Assembly: GCF_003990975.1 (NCBI RefSeq)
Contig: NZ_RZJR01000004.1
Coordinates: 82,625-146,624 of the forward strand
DNA from: Cohnella sp. AR92
GTDB lineage: Bacteria > Bacillota > Bacilli > Paenibacillales > Paenibacillaceae
Reading direction: 5' to 3'
Length of the DNA: 64,000 nt
Below the pieces are notes generated by a model that saw nothing but the letters and a program-made list of their open reading frames with translations, made no database searches and was not told the DNA's origin. Of the stretch, positions 1 to 9,677 are shown piece after piece. A program made the translations under genes and the position numbers. Position 1 is the stretch's first letter; every line of letters starts with the position of its first letter.

Positions 1-345
1 AGAGTGAACCGCGAGGTCGCGATGACCGGGGAGATTACGCTGCGGGGCCGGGTGCTTCCGATCGGCGGCCTGAAGGAGAAGTCGCTGGCCGCTCATCGCG
101 CGGGCATCAAGAAGGTGCTCATTCCGAAGGACAACGAGCGCGACCTGCGCGATGTCCCGGACAGCATTAAGCAAGAGATGACCTTCGTTCCGGTCGCTCA
201 TCTGGACGAGGTCCTGCTTCATGCTCTGTCCGATCCGCTTCCGAACAAGCCGGAAGGCGAGGACGACGCTACCATCGCTGCGGAGAACGTAGCCCTTGGC
301 ACCGCAGGCGATTCGGAAGACGTGCCGCCTCTCGGAGCCCATTGA
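1..345 (+). CDS. lon: ATP-dependent protease Lon, C-terminal fragment
   Basis: Lon is a cytoplasmic AAA+ serine protease that degrades misfolded and regulatory proteins. Only the last part of the Ser-Lys proteolytic domain is inside the window; the reading frame is open at base 1, so the gene begins upstream. The visible segment has the family motif [18 protein letters not shown] followed by GLKEK, whose second lysine corresponds to the catalytic lysine (K722 in E. coli). The catalytic serine lies outside. An acidic, poorly conserved tail of about 35 residues follows the domain. ysxC starts 18 bases after the stop, as in Bacillus, where lonA and ysxC are neighbours. Confidence 0.95.
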   Translation, partial: RVNREVAMTGEITLRGRVLPIGGLKEKSLAAHRAGIKKVLIPKDNERDLRDVPDSIKQEMTFVPVAHLDEVLLHALSDPLPNKPEGEDDATIAAENVALGTAGDSEDVPPLGAH

Positions 346-363
346 CAGGAGACATGCATTCTT

Positions 364-981
364 ATGAAAATCAAATCCAGCGAATTTGTCATTAGCGCGG
401 TAAGTCCGAAGCAATATCCGGATGGAGGCCTGCCGGAGATTGCTCTGGCCGGCCGGTCGAACGTGGGCAAATCGTCGCTGATCAACAAGCTGCTGCTGCG
501 CAAGAACCTGGCTCGAACGAGCTCGCAGCCGGGGAAGACGCAGCAGCTCAACTACTACCTCATTAACGAAGAACTGCACTTCGTCGATGTTCCGGGCTAC
601 GGATACGCGAAGGTGTCCAAGTCGGAGAGAGAAGCGTGGGGACGCATGATCGAGAACTATCTGCGCGAACGCGAACCTCTTCGGCTTGTCCTTCATCTCG
701 TCGATCTGAGGCATCCCCCGACCGCGCTTGACGTCTCGATGTACGAATGGCTGTCGCATTACGACATTCCGATCTGCGTCGTTGCGACCAAAGCGGACAA
801 GCTGACGAAGAATCAGCTGCCGAAGCATGCCAAGATCGTTCGGGAGACCCTTGGAATGCCCAAAGGCCAGCCGCTCGTGCTCTTCTCCTCGGAGACGGGA
901 ATGGGAAGAGACGAATTATGGAGCGTCATCGAGCAAGCAGCCGGTTTAACGCAGGAATCCCCTCCGGAAACCGTAGAATGA
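364..981 (+). CDS. ysxC: Ribosome biogenesis GTP-binding protein YsxC (EngB)
   Basis: Essential TrmE-Era-EngA-EngB family GTPase that acts in late assembly of the 50S ribosomal subunit. At 205 residues it has the usual length. The G1 loop GRSNVGKSS is at residues 30-38, the G3 motif [11 protein letters not shown] starts at 75, the G4 motif TKAD is near 142, and a G5-like SSETG lies near the C-terminus. An AGGAGA Shine-Dalgarno sequence precedes the ATG. It directly follows lon, the arrangement seen in B. subtilis, which supports both assignments. Confidence 0.95.
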   Translation: MKIKSSEFVISAVSPKQYPDGGLPEIALAGRSNVGKSSLINKLLLRKNLARTSSQPGKTQQLNYYLINEELHFVDVPGYGYAKVSKSEREAWGRMIENYLREREPLRLVLHLVDLRHPPTALDVSMYEWLSHYDIPICVVATKADKLTKNQLPKHAKIVRETLGMPKGQPLVLFSSETGMGRDELWSVIEQAAGLTQESPPETVE

Positions 982-1100
982 CCCGCGGGAAAGCGAGGTT
1001 GACGGGGAAATGCTCAAGGAAAGTCAGGGAGAAATCGATTTTTACGGGATTATCCTTCAAAATCGAGATTCAGGCGCAAGAAACGATCTCGGAATTATCG

Positions 1101-1106
1101 TATAAT
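1101..1106 (+). promoter_or_regulatory. Candidate -10 box before the 1159 gene
   Basis: A TATAAT hexamer lies 52 bases before the start of the next gene, in the gap after ysxC. No good -35 box is seen 16-19 bases upstream, so this is a weak promoter call. Confidence 0.3.
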
Positions 1107-1158
1107 TAAAGGGATTCAAGCGTTAAAACCTGTAACAAATGGAATTGAGGAGATTTCA

Positions 1159-1749
1159 ATGGCTGAGCGAGTAGCCACGGATTATGTCCATGCAACCCTG
1201 AAGCTAACGGAAGCCGAAATGCCTGCTCTCTTCGCCTTGAGCGAGACCCAGCAATTGCGCATGCAAGTGTTCGTATTGGATACGGGCAATCATGAACTGA
1301 TGTTGGAAGACGCAGCAGCCGGAGAATCCGTCCGAATGAAGTTCGAGCGGGTGGACGGCATGTACGTCTGCACGTTGTCCTGCAAGGTCGTCATGCCGAA
1401 GCTGACCAACTTCCTGCGCAAGCTCGTATCGACCTTTAGGGGCGATGCGGTCGTCAATCGGATTTATCCCGGCTTCACGATGATTTATCATTATTTGAAC
1501 GGCAAAGTGATCCGGATCGCGGAATGCAAGGGCGAAGAGGTTCATACCGTATTCGAATATCGCAATACTCTAGGCTTAATAGAAGAGCAATTCAAGCGAC
1601 GCCATGTGGAGCAAGAGATCGGAATCGTCCGTCACGCCGTCAACGAGCTGCTGGATCTGCGGAACCGCTCCGATTCGGAATCGGAGATCCTTGAGATCGA
1701 CGAGAGATTAAAGCATCACAGCCGATTGTTGTTCGCTTTAGAAGCCTAA
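1159..1749 (+). CDS. Conserved protein of unknown function
   Basis: A 196-residue soluble protein without signal peptide or membrane segment. I do not recognise a named domain. The first two thirds look like a mixed alpha/beta fold; the last third (about residues 145-196) is highly charged and probably helical. A good GAGGAG Shine-Dalgarno sequence precedes the ATG, codon use matches the neighbours, and a strong terminator follows, so it looks like a genuine single-gene unit. It separates ysxC from the lipoprotein gene, a position occupied by hemA in B. subtilis. Confidence 0.75.
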   Translation: MAERVATDYVHATLKLTEAEMPALFALSETQQLRMQVFVLDTGNHELMLEDAAAGESVRMKFERVDGMYVCTLSCKVVMPKLTNFLRKLVSTFRGDAVVNRIYPGFTMIYHYLNGKVIRIAECKGEEVHTVFEYRNTLGLIEEQFKRRHVEQEIGIVRHAVNELLDLRNRSDSESEILEIDERLKHHSRLLFALEA

Positions 1750-1766
1750 GTCCCATAAAATGACGA

Positions 1767-1795
1767 ATGCCTGCAGAACTCTGCAGGCATTTTTG
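1767..1795 (+). terminator. Rho-independent terminator
   Basis: A perfect 10-bp stem (atgcctgcag / ctgcaggcat) with a 4-base loop is followed by a run of T, just downstream of the 1159-1749 gene. Confidence 0.9.
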
Positions 1796-1888
1796 CATGC
1801 AGCCCGACAACTTTAACCAATATTTAGAAACTTCTCCGAATTCCGCGTCGTATATCCCTTGGATCAAAGCATGAATTGGGGGATAAAT

Positions 1889-3331
1889 ATGAGGAAATTT
1901 TGGGGTCTGGCAATCATTCTGGCTTTATTCGCAAGCCTTCTGACCGCCTGCAGCGGCGGAGGAGGAGAGGGAGAGCTCAAGAAGCTGGGCAAGGACGAGA
2001 AGGCTACGATCAAAGTCATGTTCTGGGACGAGAACTACTTTTTCCAGCAATACGGCAGTCTCTTCATCAGCAAGTTCCCGAATATCGACGTGGAAGTAGT
2101 GAATCTGCAGACCTTGTACAGCCAAGGAATGACCGACGAATCGTTCGCGAAGTTCGTGAAGGACAACAAACCCGATGTTCTTATGCTAACGACGGATCAG
2201 TATGAGAAGTTCGCGGCGGACGGCAAGCTGTACGATCTTGGGCCCGTCATCGAGCAGGACAAATACAAGACGGACACCATCCATCCGGCCGTCTTGAGTC
2301 TGCTGAGGGGGAAAGCGAACGGCAAGCTGCTCGGACTGGCGCCGTCCTTCAATAGCCAAGCTCTCTTCTATAATGTCGATCTGTTCGACAAATACAAGAT
2401 TGCGCATCCGACCGACTCCATGAGCTGGAGCGAAGTGCTGAACTTGGCGAAGCAATTCCCGACCGACGGCGACAAGGATAACCGAATCTATGGCTTCAGC
2501 ACGAATAACAGCAGCTATTTCACGCCTTTTGACATGCTATATGCCATATCCGGAACGGAGAACCTCCGAATTCTGAGTCCGGACGGCTCGCAGGCGACGC
2601 TTGCCAGCGACTCCTGGAAGCGCGTCTACGAGACGGTCGTGGACGCGGTGAAATCCAAAGCCGTCTTTATTCCGGACGGACAAGGCAACCAAGGCGGACA
2701 GACGATGGAGGATTACCTCATGCAGGATCTGTTCGTGGCGGGCAAATCGGCCATGGAAGTGAATTACCCGTACATCGTCGACAATATCAAGCAAGCCCAG
2801 AGTTATATTCACAAAGACAAGCCTTTGAACTGGGGAATCGTCACGGTTCCCGTCGATCCGAACAACCGCGGCCAGAGCAGCAGCTTCAGCCTCAACAATA
2901 TCTTCTCCGTAAGCGCGGATTCGCCAAATCCGCGGGCAGCTTGGGAGTTCGTCCAGTACGTAAGCGGAGAAGACTTCGCGCGAGTCAAAGCGAGATCGAA
3001 CGGTTCCGGAGAATTATTGACCCGTACCTCCTTCATTAAAGAGCAGGATGGAAGAAGCCTTGAGCCATTCTATAAGCTGGAACCGCGCACGGATACTTCC
3101 AACGGGCTCGAGAAAGCCCCGGCTGCCTTTTACGGTTCGTTGACGCAGATCGTGAATGAAGAGCTAGGCGCGGTCATTGACGATAAGAAGTCGATCGACG
3201 AGGCAGCCGGCCAAATTCAGGAGCGGGCGCAAGACGCGTTGACGACCGCCAAGGAGCAGGAGAAGGCGGCCAAAGCCACGGCTCCGGCTTCGACCGAAGA
3301 GGCCTCGGCAAGTCCGGCCGCGGCGAACTGA
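1889..3331 (+). CDS. Extracellular solute-binding lipoprotein (ABC importer family 1)
   Basis: A 480-residue secreted binding protein. The N-terminus MRKFWG, a hydrophobic stretch and the lipobox LLTAC mark a lipoprotein signal; Cys21 would be the lipidated residue. The mature protein resembles sugar-type binding proteins (SBP_bac_1) with an open alpha/beta two-lobe fold. The tail is Ala/Ser/Thr/Pro rich. The start was moved from an upstream TTG at 1859 to the ATG at 1889 because a GGGGGAT Shine-Dalgarno sequence lies just before it. No permease or ATPase genes are adjacent, so it is an orphan and its ligand is unknown. It could serve a distant transporter or act as a sensor. Confidence 0.85.
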   Translation: MRKFWGLAIILALFASLLTACSGGGGEGELKKLGKDEKATIKVMFWDENYFFQQYGSLFISKFPNIDVEVVNLQTLYSQGMTDESFAKFVKDNKPDVLMLTTDQYEKFAADGKLYDLGPVIEQDKYKTDTIHPAVLSLLRGKANGKLLGLAPSFNSQALFYNVDLFDKYKIAHPTDSMSWSEVLNLAKQFPTDGDKDNRIYGFSTNNSSYFTPFDMLYAISGTENLRILSPDGSQATLASDSWKRVYETVVDAVKSKAVFIPDGQGNQGGQTMEDYLMQDLFVAGKSAMEVNYPYIVDNIKQAQSYIHKDKPLNWGIVTVPVDPNNRGQSSSFSLNNIFSVSADSPNPRAAWEFVQYVSGEDFARVKARSNGSGELLTRTSFIKEQDGRSLEPFYKLEPRTDTSNGLEKAPAAFYGSLTQIVNEELGAVIDDKKSIDEAAGQIQERAQDALTTAKEQEKAAKATAPASTEEASASPAAAN

Positions 3332-3560
3332 CAGCGCTGGAAAAGCCTATGAAACAGGCGGGGAATTGCCCCAAAATAACTGTTGCAATTAGGGCGGATA
3401 GGTGTTATTTTTATTGTCGTTGACAACACAATATAGGAACCAGGATTCACTCAGGAACGGATTGCGATGAGATGCAAATTCCCTCGAGAAGTGAATGACG
3501 TAGGTCCTAGCGGATGAAATCGGTAGCCTAATTTTATTCCTAGGAAGGGGGAACCGGAAG

Positions 3561-3959
3561 GTGGAATACTCTACTTTCGGACGACACGTTGCGGTTGACA
3601 CATGGGGAGTCGAATTCGACGTTCTGAACAATGCGGAGGTTCTGCAGTCTCACATGATCGAAGCTGCGGAGAACTGCGGCGCAACCGTACTCTCGGTTCA
3701 GGCCAAGCAATTCGAGCCGCAAGGCGCGACGGTACTTGTTCTGTTGTCGGAGAGCCATCTCTCCATTCACACGTATCCTGAAAGAGGTTTTGCCGCGATC
3801 GATTGCTATACTTGCGGCGAGACGGTCGATCCCCAGCTTGCCATCGACTACTTGGTTAGCGTGCTCAAGCCAACGAGCGTATATGCCAAGAAGCTGGTTC
3901 GCGGATTAGGCGAGCTCCAGGTTGAAGATCCAGGGATGAAGCAGGTTGAACTGGTCTGA
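3561..3959 (+). CDS. speD: S-adenosylmethionine decarboxylase proenzyme
   Basis: Makes decarboxylated SAM, the aminopropyl donor for spermidine synthesis. The 132-residue proenzyme cleaves itself to create a pyruvoyl cofactor. The cleavage site Glu64-Ser65 lies in the motif LSESHLSIHTYPE; His70 and Cys85 correspond to the processing and catalytic residues of the class 1B family (S63, H68, C83 in the Thermotoga enzyme). The start codon is GTG, preceded by a purine-rich GGAAGGGG. It is a single gene with its own terminator; no spermidine synthase gene is in the window. Confidence 0.95.
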   Translation: MEYSTFGRHVAVDTWGVEFDVLNNAEVLQSHMIEAAENCGATVLSVQAKQFEPQGATVLVLLSESHLSIHTYPERGFAAIDCYTCGETVDPQLAIDYLVSVLKPTSVYAKKLVRGLGELQVEDPGMKQVELV

Positions 3960-3990
3960 TCGACGGATGGAATCAAACGAATCAATACCA

Positions 3991-4017
3991 AGCCATAGGG
4001 ACTCCTATGGCTTTTTA
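3991..4017 (+). terminator. Rho-independent terminator after speD
   Basis: A 9-bp stem (agccatagg / cctatggct) with a 4-base loop runs into five T residues. Confidence 0.9.
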
Positions 4018-4137
4018 TATTGTCCTGCGCAGCCCGCAACCGGAATAGGATTTGCCTAACTCGACAACAATAGGTAAAATACGGGGGCGACTGTTCGCAA
4101 ACTTTTCATAAAACCTTCATGACGCGAGCGGCAACTG

Positions 4138-4146
4138 TGCTATAAT
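4138..4146 (+). promoter_or_regulatory. Extended -10 promoter of the hem operon
   Basis: The sequence TGC-TATAAT is a consensus extended -10 element 53 bases before hemA. The -35 region is poor, as is common with extended -10 promoters. It lies at the head of the haem gene cluster. Confidence 0.6.
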
Positions 4147-4199
4147 TAATAAAGTGAAATTGCTGCTGCGCCAGCTACTTCTTGCGGAAAGGCAGGTGA

Positions 4200-5615
4200 A
4201 TGTCTGTGCATTTGATCGTGGTCGGCTTGAACTACCGGACGGCGCCCGTGGAAGTGCGGGAGAAGTTCGCGTTATCGGAGCAGGACCTTCCTCAAGCGCT
4301 GACGGCACTTAGACGCACGATGGGCATTCTCGAAGGAGTCATCGTGGCTACCTGCAACCGCACGGAGATTTATGCTGTCGTCGACAGACATACTTTGTGC
4401 GGACATTTTATTCGTTCCTTTATGGAGCACTGGTTCAACGTACCGCGGATGGAATTCAATCCGTATTTGTTCATGTACGAGGACGATCAAGCGATCGACC
4501 ATCTTTTCAAGGTCGCTTGCGGCCTCGATTCCATGGTGATCGGAGAGACGCAGATTCTCGGACAAGTCCGGGATGCGTTCTTGTTCGCCCAACAGCAGGG
4601 CGCTACGGGCACTCTGTTCAACAAGCTGTTCAAGCAGGCGATCACGGTGGCCAAGCGTGCCCATAGCGAGACTTCGATCGGCGAGAGCGCCGTCTCCGTC
4701 AGCTATGCGGCGATTGAGCTCGGCAAGCGGATCTTCGGACGCTTCGACAATAAGAAGGTCATGATTCTCGGCGCGGGCAAGATGAGCGAGCTGACGGCCC
4801 GTCATCTGAGCTCCAACGGAGCGAAGGAAGTATGGGTGGTTAACCGCACGTATTCCAGAGCGGTCGAATTGGCGGATAAGTTCGAAGGCGTGGCCGTTCC
4901 CCTGGAAGAAGCGATGGAGAGGCTGTACGAAGCCGACATCGTCATCAGCAGCACCGGCGCGAATCGCTATGTTCTCGACAAGGACATTCTTGAGAAAGCG
5001 ATGCAGAAGCGGAAGCGGAAGCCGATGTTCCTGATCGACATCGCCGTTCCCCGCGACATCGACCCGGCCTGCGCCGACTTGCCTAACGTATACCTCTACG
5101 ATATCGACGATCTGGAGGGAATCGTGGAGATGAATATCTCCAAGCGCAAGCAGGAAGCGGAGCTGATCGAAGCCATGATCGGCGAAGAACACGAAGCTTA
5201 CCGTCAATGGTACGCTACGCTCGGCGTGGCGCCGCTCATCCGCGGCTTGCAGGAGAAGACGGCGTCCGTGCACGACCGGACGATGGAGAGTCTGCTGCGC
5301 AAGCTGCCGGAGCTCGACGAGCACCAGATCAAGGTCATCAGCAAGCTGACCAAGAGCATGTTGAATCAAGTCATTCACGATCCGATTCTGAAGGTCAAGG
5401 AGATGTCGGCGGAGAAGCGCGGCGAGACGGTGATGGATACCTTCACCGAGCTGTTCGGCCTCGAGGAGGACGTGCAGCGCCTTCGCGCGGAGATGAACGC
5501 GCAGGACAAAGCCCGCATGGCCGGCCAAGCTTCGGGCAAAGAAGCCAAATCCGGCGACAAGACGACTGCCGGCGCGGCATCCTTGCTCTCCCAGTTAGCC
5601 GGAGCGCTTCGCTAA
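4200..5615 (+). CDS. hemA: Glutamyl-tRNA reductase
   Basis: First committed step of C5-pathway haem synthesis: NADPH-dependent reduction of glutamyl-tRNA to glutamate-1-semialdehyde. At 471 residues it is full length. The catalytic cysteine is Cys52 in the motif ATCNRTEIY. GETQILGQVRDAF follows, and then the NADPH-binding segment MILGAGKMSEL. The C-terminal helical domain mediates dimerisation in this family. It heads a tight cluster hemA-hemX-siroheme dehydrogenase-hemC-cobA/hemD-hemB-hemL. The ATG overlaps a GGTGA-type ribosome-binding sequence. Confidence 0.97.
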   Translation: MSVHLIVVGLNYRTAPVEVREKFALSEQDLPQALTALRRTMGILEGVIVATCNRTEIYAVVDRHTLCGHFIRSFMEHWFNVPRMEFNPYLFMYEDDQAIDHLFKVACGLDSMVIGETQILGQVRDAFLFAQQQGATGTLFNKLFKQAITVAKRAHSETSIGESAVSVSYAAIELGKRIFGRFDNKKVMILGAGKMSELTARHLSSNGAKEVWVVNRTYSRAVELADKFEGVAVPLEEAMERLYEADIVISSTGANRYVLDKDILEKAMQKRKRKPMFLIDIAVPRDIDPACADLPNVYLYDIDDLEGIVEMNISKRKQEAELIEAMIGEEHEAYRQWYATLGVAPLIRGLQEKTASVHDRTMESLLRKLPELDEHQIKVISKLTKSMLNQVIHDPILKVKEMSAEKRGETVMDTFTELFGLEEDVQRLRAEMNAQDKARMAGQASGKEAKSGDKTTAGAASLLSQLAGALR

Positions 5616-5660
5616 TGAAGCGTCAGACATCCCGTGATGGGACGCGGGAGGAGCTCTCGA

Positions 5661-6482
5661 ATGCTGACGAACGATTGGTTAACCGATGCCGTATTGTATA
5701 TGTACGCCCTGAGCCTGCTGTTCTTCGTCTCCGATGTCGCCTACGGCAATCGGAGACGAAGGCGGATAGGAACAGGGCTGCTTGTTTTCGCGTGGATCCT
5801 TCAGACCTTCTTCCTGCTTGACCTTCTGTTATCGCATCTAAACGATCCGGACGTCACGTTCCAGGAATATTTCTTTTTCGTCTCCTGGATTCTCTTATCG
5901 GTCTCTTTCGTTATCGATCTGTTCGTCCGAGCCCAGATTCTCGTCCTGCTTGTCAATGTCGTCGGCTTCGCCGCCTTCGTCGTCAACCTGCTGGGAAGGC
6001 CGCAGAAAGGCGTTACGCTGGCGACGGGAGAGGTGGCCCACCGGCTGCTGATCGTTCATGTGTCCATGATAACGATCGCTTTCGTCATGCTGACGATCTC
6101 CGCGTTGCTGGCCGGAATGCACCTGTTCTTGAACGAGCGGCTTAAACGGAAGAAATTCGGTACGGTATTGATGAAAATGCCGAGTCTGGAAACGATCGAC
6201 CGCTACTCCTTCCATTCGAGCATCGTCGGCGTCCCGCTGCTGCTGATCGCCTTGTCGACCGGCACGGCCGCCTTCTTGCTGGAAGAGAGATATTACCGCG
6301 TTCTCGATCTAAGGGTGCTCTTAGCGTTCGCAGCGGCCGTCATGTATATTCTATATCTCGTTCGCAAAGGGACGAATCGCAATGCCGGCACGAAGGGAGC
6401 CCGTTGGAATCTGTACGGCTACCTGCTGCTAGTCATCAGCTTCTTCGCAAGCTCGCTGTCCGAATTCCACAATTGGCTTTAG
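5661..6482 (+). CDS. hemX: HemX-type membrane protein (cytochrome c assembly family)
   Basis: A 273-residue integral membrane protein with about eight hydrophobic segments. It lies directly after hemA, as hemX does in B. subtilis, where HemX lowers the amount of HemA. It belongs to the CcsA/ResC-like cytochrome c assembly superfamily. The start was set at the ATG at 5661, seven bases after a GGGAGGAG Shine-Dalgarno sequence, rather than at the upstream in-frame ATG at 5634. Its role as a HemA regulator is family knowledge, not visible in the sequence. Confidence 0.9.
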   Translation: MLTNDWLTDAVLYMYALSLLFFVSDVAYGNRRRRRIGTGLLVFAWILQTFFLLDLLLSHLNDPDVTFQEYFFFVSWILLSVSFVIDLFVRAQILVLLVNVVGFAAFVVNLLGRPQKGVTLATGEVAHRLLIVHVSMITIAFVMLTISALLAGMHLFLNERLKRKKFGTVLMKMPSLETIDRYSFHSSIVGVPLLLIALSTGTAAFLLEERYYRVLDLRVLLAFAAAVMYILYLVRKGTNRNAGTKGARWNLYGYLLLVISFFASSLSEFHNWL

Positions 6483-6500
6483 GAAGAAGGAGATGAGGGT

Positions 6501-7157
6501 ATGGCATCCGGTTATCCTGTCCTGCTGAATCTAGCGAATCGCTTGTGCGTCGTGGCGGGGGGCGGCTCTGTAGCCGAGCGCAAGGCCGCAGGCCTGTTAG
6601 AGGCGGAAGCGGATATTCATGTCGTTGCCCCCAGGCACTCGGCAAGACTGAAGGAATGGGGAGCGGCCGGTCGAATCCGATTGTCGGAACGATCGATCGA
6701 ACCGGGCGATCTGGAGGGGGCGGCGCTGCTGTTCGCGGCGACGGACAAGCCGGATATCAACCGCTGGATCGCCGAGGAAGCTAGGGCAAGAGGGATTCCG
6801 GTGAACGTGGCGGATCTCGGGGACGGCGGAGATTTCTCCGTTCCGGCTCTCGTGCGGAGAGGAAGACTCGTCTTCGCGGTGAGCGCCTCGGGAGCCGGCC
6901 CTGCCTTCGCTTCGCGTCTAGCGTCGGAATTGTCCGACAGTTATGGCGAGGAGTACGAGAATCTCGCGGAGATCCTTTATAAGCTTCGCCGGGAAGTGCT
7001 GGTCTCCATCCGCGAGCCGGAGGAGCGCCGCCGGCTGCTTCATGCCTCCGTCTCCGACAAGGCACTGGAGCTGTGGCGGGGAAGCGCCGCCGAAGCGACC
7101 GGAGAAGAGCTGCTGAATCGATTGAGGCAGTTGGAAGGCTTGGAAGGAATGCTGTAA
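6501..7157 (+). CDS. Precorrin-2 dehydrogenase / sirohydrochlorin ferrochelatase-type protein
   Basis: NAD-dependent oxidation of precorrin-2 to sirohydrochlorin, the branch from uroporphyrinogen III to siroheme. The 218-residue protein has an N-terminal Rossmann domain with VVAGGGSVAERKAAGLL, the NVADLGDGGDFSVPA segment that holds the catalytic Asp region, and the dimerisation motif SASGAGPAFASRLASEL. It corresponds to the CysG N-terminal half, Met8 or SirC, without the methyltransferase, which is supplied by the cobA half of the gene two places downstream. An AAGGAGATG Shine-Dalgarno sequence precedes the ATG. Whether it also inserts iron is unknown. Confidence 0.88.
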   Translation: MASGYPVLLNLANRLCVVAGGGSVAERKAAGLLEAEADIHVVAPRHSARLKEWGAAGRIRLSERSIEPGDLEGAALLFAATDKPDINRWIAEEARARGIPVNVADLGDGGDFSVPALVRRGRLVFAVSASGAGPAFASRLASELSDSYGEEYENLAEILYKLRREVLVSIREPEERRRLLHASVSDKALELWRGSAAEATGEELLNRLRQLEGLEGML

Positions 7158-7190
7158 AATCTTACTCATCAGCCAGATCAGGAGGACGCC

Positions 7191-8129
7191 ATGCGCACCA
7201 TTATCGTAGGAAGCCGCCAGAGCGCGCTAGCCTTGACCCAGACGGGACAGACGATTGACCGAATGAAAGAAGCCTGCGCGGCCGCAGGCCTGGATTATAC
7301 GTTCGAAGTGAAGCCTATCGTCACGCGCGGAGACCGCATTCTGGACGTGACGTTGTCCAAAGTCGGCGGCAAAGGCTTGTTCGTCAAGGAGATCGAACAA
7401 GCGCTGCTCGACGGGGAAATCGACTGCGCCATCCATAGCATGAAGGACATGCCTTTCGATCTGCCGGAAGGACTGACGATAGGAGCGGTGCCCGTGCGGG
7501 AGGATCCGCGCGATTGCTTGGTCAGCTTAAGCTCTCGTTCGCTGAAGGACCTTCCTCAGGGCGCCAAAGTCGGAACGAGCAGCCTGCGACGCGGAGCGCA
7601 GCTCAAAGCCAGCCGGCCCGATCTGCAGATCGAGTCGCTGCGGGGCAATATCGATACCCGGCTGAAGAAGCTCGAGACCGAGGGCTTCGACGCGATTCTG
7701 CTGGCTGCGGCCGGCTTGCGCCGAATGGGCTGGGGGGACCGAATCACGGCTTATATCGAGCCGGAGGAATGCCTGCCCGCCGTCGGCCAAGGGGCGCTAG
7801 CCATCGAATGCCGGGAGAACGACGCCGAAGTAATGGCCATGCTAGCCCTGCTTAATGATCCGAAGACGGAGCGCGCCGTAAGGGCGGAGCGCCGATTCCT
7901 GGGCCTGCTTAACGGCGGCTGCCAGGTGCCGATCGGCGCTTACGCCGAAGCGGAATCCGGGGAAGAAGGCGCGACGGTCAAGCTGACGGCAATGGTCGCC
8001 GAACCGAACGGCCGGACCGTTCTGAAGGCGGTAGCGTCCGGAACCGATCCGCTTAAGGTGGGAGAGACGGCGGCCAAGGAGCTGCTCGCGCAAGGAGCGG
8101 ACCGAATTCTGGACGAAGCGAGGGAATAG
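7191..8129 (+). CDS. hemC: Hydroxymethylbilane synthase (porphobilinogen deaminase)
   Basis: Joins four porphobilinogen molecules into hydroxymethylbilane. The 312-residue length is typical. Cys244 in the motif NGGCQVPIG carries the dipyrromethane cofactor. The N-terminal [15 protein letters not shown] and the [20 protein letters not shown] segment are family signatures. It has an AGGAGGACG Shine-Dalgarno sequence and is followed after 3 bases by the cobA/hemD fusion, so the two are translationally close. Confidence 0.97.
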   Translation: MRTIIVGSRQSALALTQTGQTIDRMKEACAAAGLDYTFEVKPIVTRGDRILDVTLSKVGGKGLFVKEIEQALLDGEIDCAIHSMKDMPFDLPEGLTIGAVPVREDPRDCLVSLSSRSLKDLPQGAKVGTSSLRRGAQLKASRPDLQIESLRGNIDTRLKKLETEGFDAILLAAAGLRRMGWGDRITAYIEPEECLPAVGQGALAIECRENDAEVMAMLALLNDPKTERAVRAERRFLGLLNGGCQVPIGAYAEAESGEEGATVKLTAMVAEPNGRTVLKAVASGTDPLKVGETAAKELLAQGADRILDEARE

Positions 8130-8132
8130 CCG

Positions 8133-9677
8133 ATGCCGATGGGCAAAGTATATCTGGTAGGCGCGGGTCCCGGCGACCCGAAGCTGATCACGCTGCGGGG
8201 CCTCGAGGCTCTGCAGCGCGCGGATGCCGTGGTCTACGACCGATTGGCGGGTCCTCAGCTTCTCAGCCGGATTCCGGATCACGTGGAGAGAATCTATGTC
8301 GGCAAGCGCCCCGACCGCCACACGATGAAGCAGGAAGAGATCAATCAACTGCTTGTCGATCTTGCCTTGCAGGGCAAGACCGTCTGCCGCTTGAAGGGGG
8401 GGGACCCCACCGTCTTCGGGCGAGTAGGCGAGGAGGCGGGCCTGCTGAAGCAGAACGGGATCTCCTATGAGATCGTTCCCGGCATCACCTCGGCGATTGC
8501 CGTTCCGGCCTATGCCGGCATTCCCGTCACGCATCGCGAGCTCGCTTCCTCCTTCTCCGTGGTAACGGGCCACGAGAGCCCGGATAAGCTGGATCGTACC
8601 ATTCATTGGGACAAGGTCACGAATGCGACGGGAACGCTGCTCTTCCTGATGGGAGTAGCGAAGATCGGCTACATCAGCGAGCAGTTGATCAAGCACGGCC
8701 GTTCTCCGAAGACCCCGGTCGCTCTCGTGCGGTGGGGAACGCGGGCCGAGCAGGCTACTTTGGTCGGCACGCTTGAGGATATCGAGCAGAAGGTACGGGA
8801 GGCGGACTTCCAGCCGCCTGCGGTTATAGTCGTCGGCGATGTCGTCAAGCAGCGCGAAGAACTGCAGTGGATCGAGAAGAAGCCGCTCTTCGGCCGGAGA
8901 ATTCTCGTTACCCGTTCCCGCTCGCAGGCAAGCGAGCTGGCGGATCGCATCGACGAGCTCGGAGGAGAGCCATACGAGTTCCCGGTGATCGAGACGCGGC
9001 TTCCGGAAGGACCGGAGGCCGTAGCGGCGATCGAGTCCGCTTTGCAAGAAGCGGATTCGTACGATTGGGTCGTGCTGACCAGCGTCAATGGCGTCGAATT
9101 CTTCTTCCGCTGGTTGGAGACGACGGGGACCGATATTCGGCGCTTCCATCGAGCCGAGTTCGCGGCGGTCGGACCGAAGACGGCGGAAGCTCTCAAGAAA
9201 AGAGGTATCTCGGCTACCGCCCTTCCGGAGAAATTCTTGGCGGAAGGCTTGCTCGAATCGTTGGCCCAGCGCGTTCAAGCGGGCCAGAAGGCTCTGCTGC
9301 CTCGCGGAGATCTCGCCCGGGACGTGCTTCCTCGGGAACTGAATGCCCTTGGGCTAGAGACGGTATCGCTGGACGTCTATGAGACGGTTCCGGCTGGCCG
9401 GCACGACGAGTTCCTGCTGGAGCTGCTTCAAGACGGCGGGATTCATGCGGTCACTTTCACCAGCTCCTCAACGGTAACCAACCTCATGGAGGCGCTGCGC
9501 CGGATGGGGGCGGAGTCTCCCGCCGAGCTGCTTGCCGGAGCGGCTGTGGCCTGCATCGGGCCGATTACGGCAAAGACGGCGGAAGAGCACGGCCTTCGCG
9601 TGACGGCAGTCGCGGAGGAGTCGACGATCGAAGGACTAATCCAAAGTCTGATCGAAGCGACGAATGAACGCCGATAG
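8133..9677 (+). CDS. cobA-hemD: Uroporphyrinogen-III C-methyltransferase / uroporphyrinogen-III synthase fusion
   Basis: A 514-residue bifunctional protein. Residues 1 to about 245 are a SUMT (CobA) domain, with VGAGPGDPKLITLRG at the SAM site, RLKGGDPTVFGRVGEEA, and PGITSAIAVPAYAGIPVTHR. Residues about 258-510 are a HemD domain, which closes hydroxymethylbilane to uroporphyrinogen III. One polypeptide therefore makes uroporphyrinogen III and can methylate it to precorrin-2 for the siroheme enzyme encoded two genes upstream. CobA-HemD fusions are known in clostridia and Paenibacillaceae. The start lies three bases after the hemC stop. Confidence 0.95.
   Translation: MPMGKVYLVGAGPGDPKLITLRGLEALQRADAVVYDRLAGPQLLSRIPDHVERIYVGKRPDRHTMKQEEINQLLVDLALQGKTVCRLKGGDPTVFGRVGEEAGLLKQNGISYEIVPGITSAIAVPAYAGIPVTHRELASSFSVVTGHESPDKLDRTIHWDKVTNATGTLLFLMGVAKIGYISEQLIKHGRSPKTPVALVRWGTRAEQATLVGTLEDIEQKVREADFQPPAVIVVGDVVKQREELQWIEKKPLFGRRILVTRSRSQASELADRIDELGGEPYEFPVIETRLPEGPEAVAAIESALQEADSYDWVVLTSVNGVEFFFRWLETTGTDIRRFHRAEFAAVGPKTAEALKKRGISATALPEKFLAEGLLESLAQRVQAGQKALLPRGDLARDVLPRELNALGLETVSLDVYETVPAGRHDEFLLELLQDGGIHAVTFTSSSTVTNLMEALRRMGAESPAELLAGAAVACIGPITAKTAEEHGLRVTAVAEESTIEGLIQSLIEATNERR

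Noticed and set aside
3332-3560. Promoter TTGACA at 3420 before speD
   Set aside because: The hexamer is perfect, but no -10 box lies 16-18 bases downstream; it is part of a small ttgtc / gacaa dyad. No promoter is claimed.
7842-9278. Minus-strand open frame opposite hemC and cobA-hemD
   Set aside because: It is a complement-strand shadow of the well-supported coding frame. Similar shadows oppose hemA (4272-5528), valS (14397-16100) and oppA (25483-27201).
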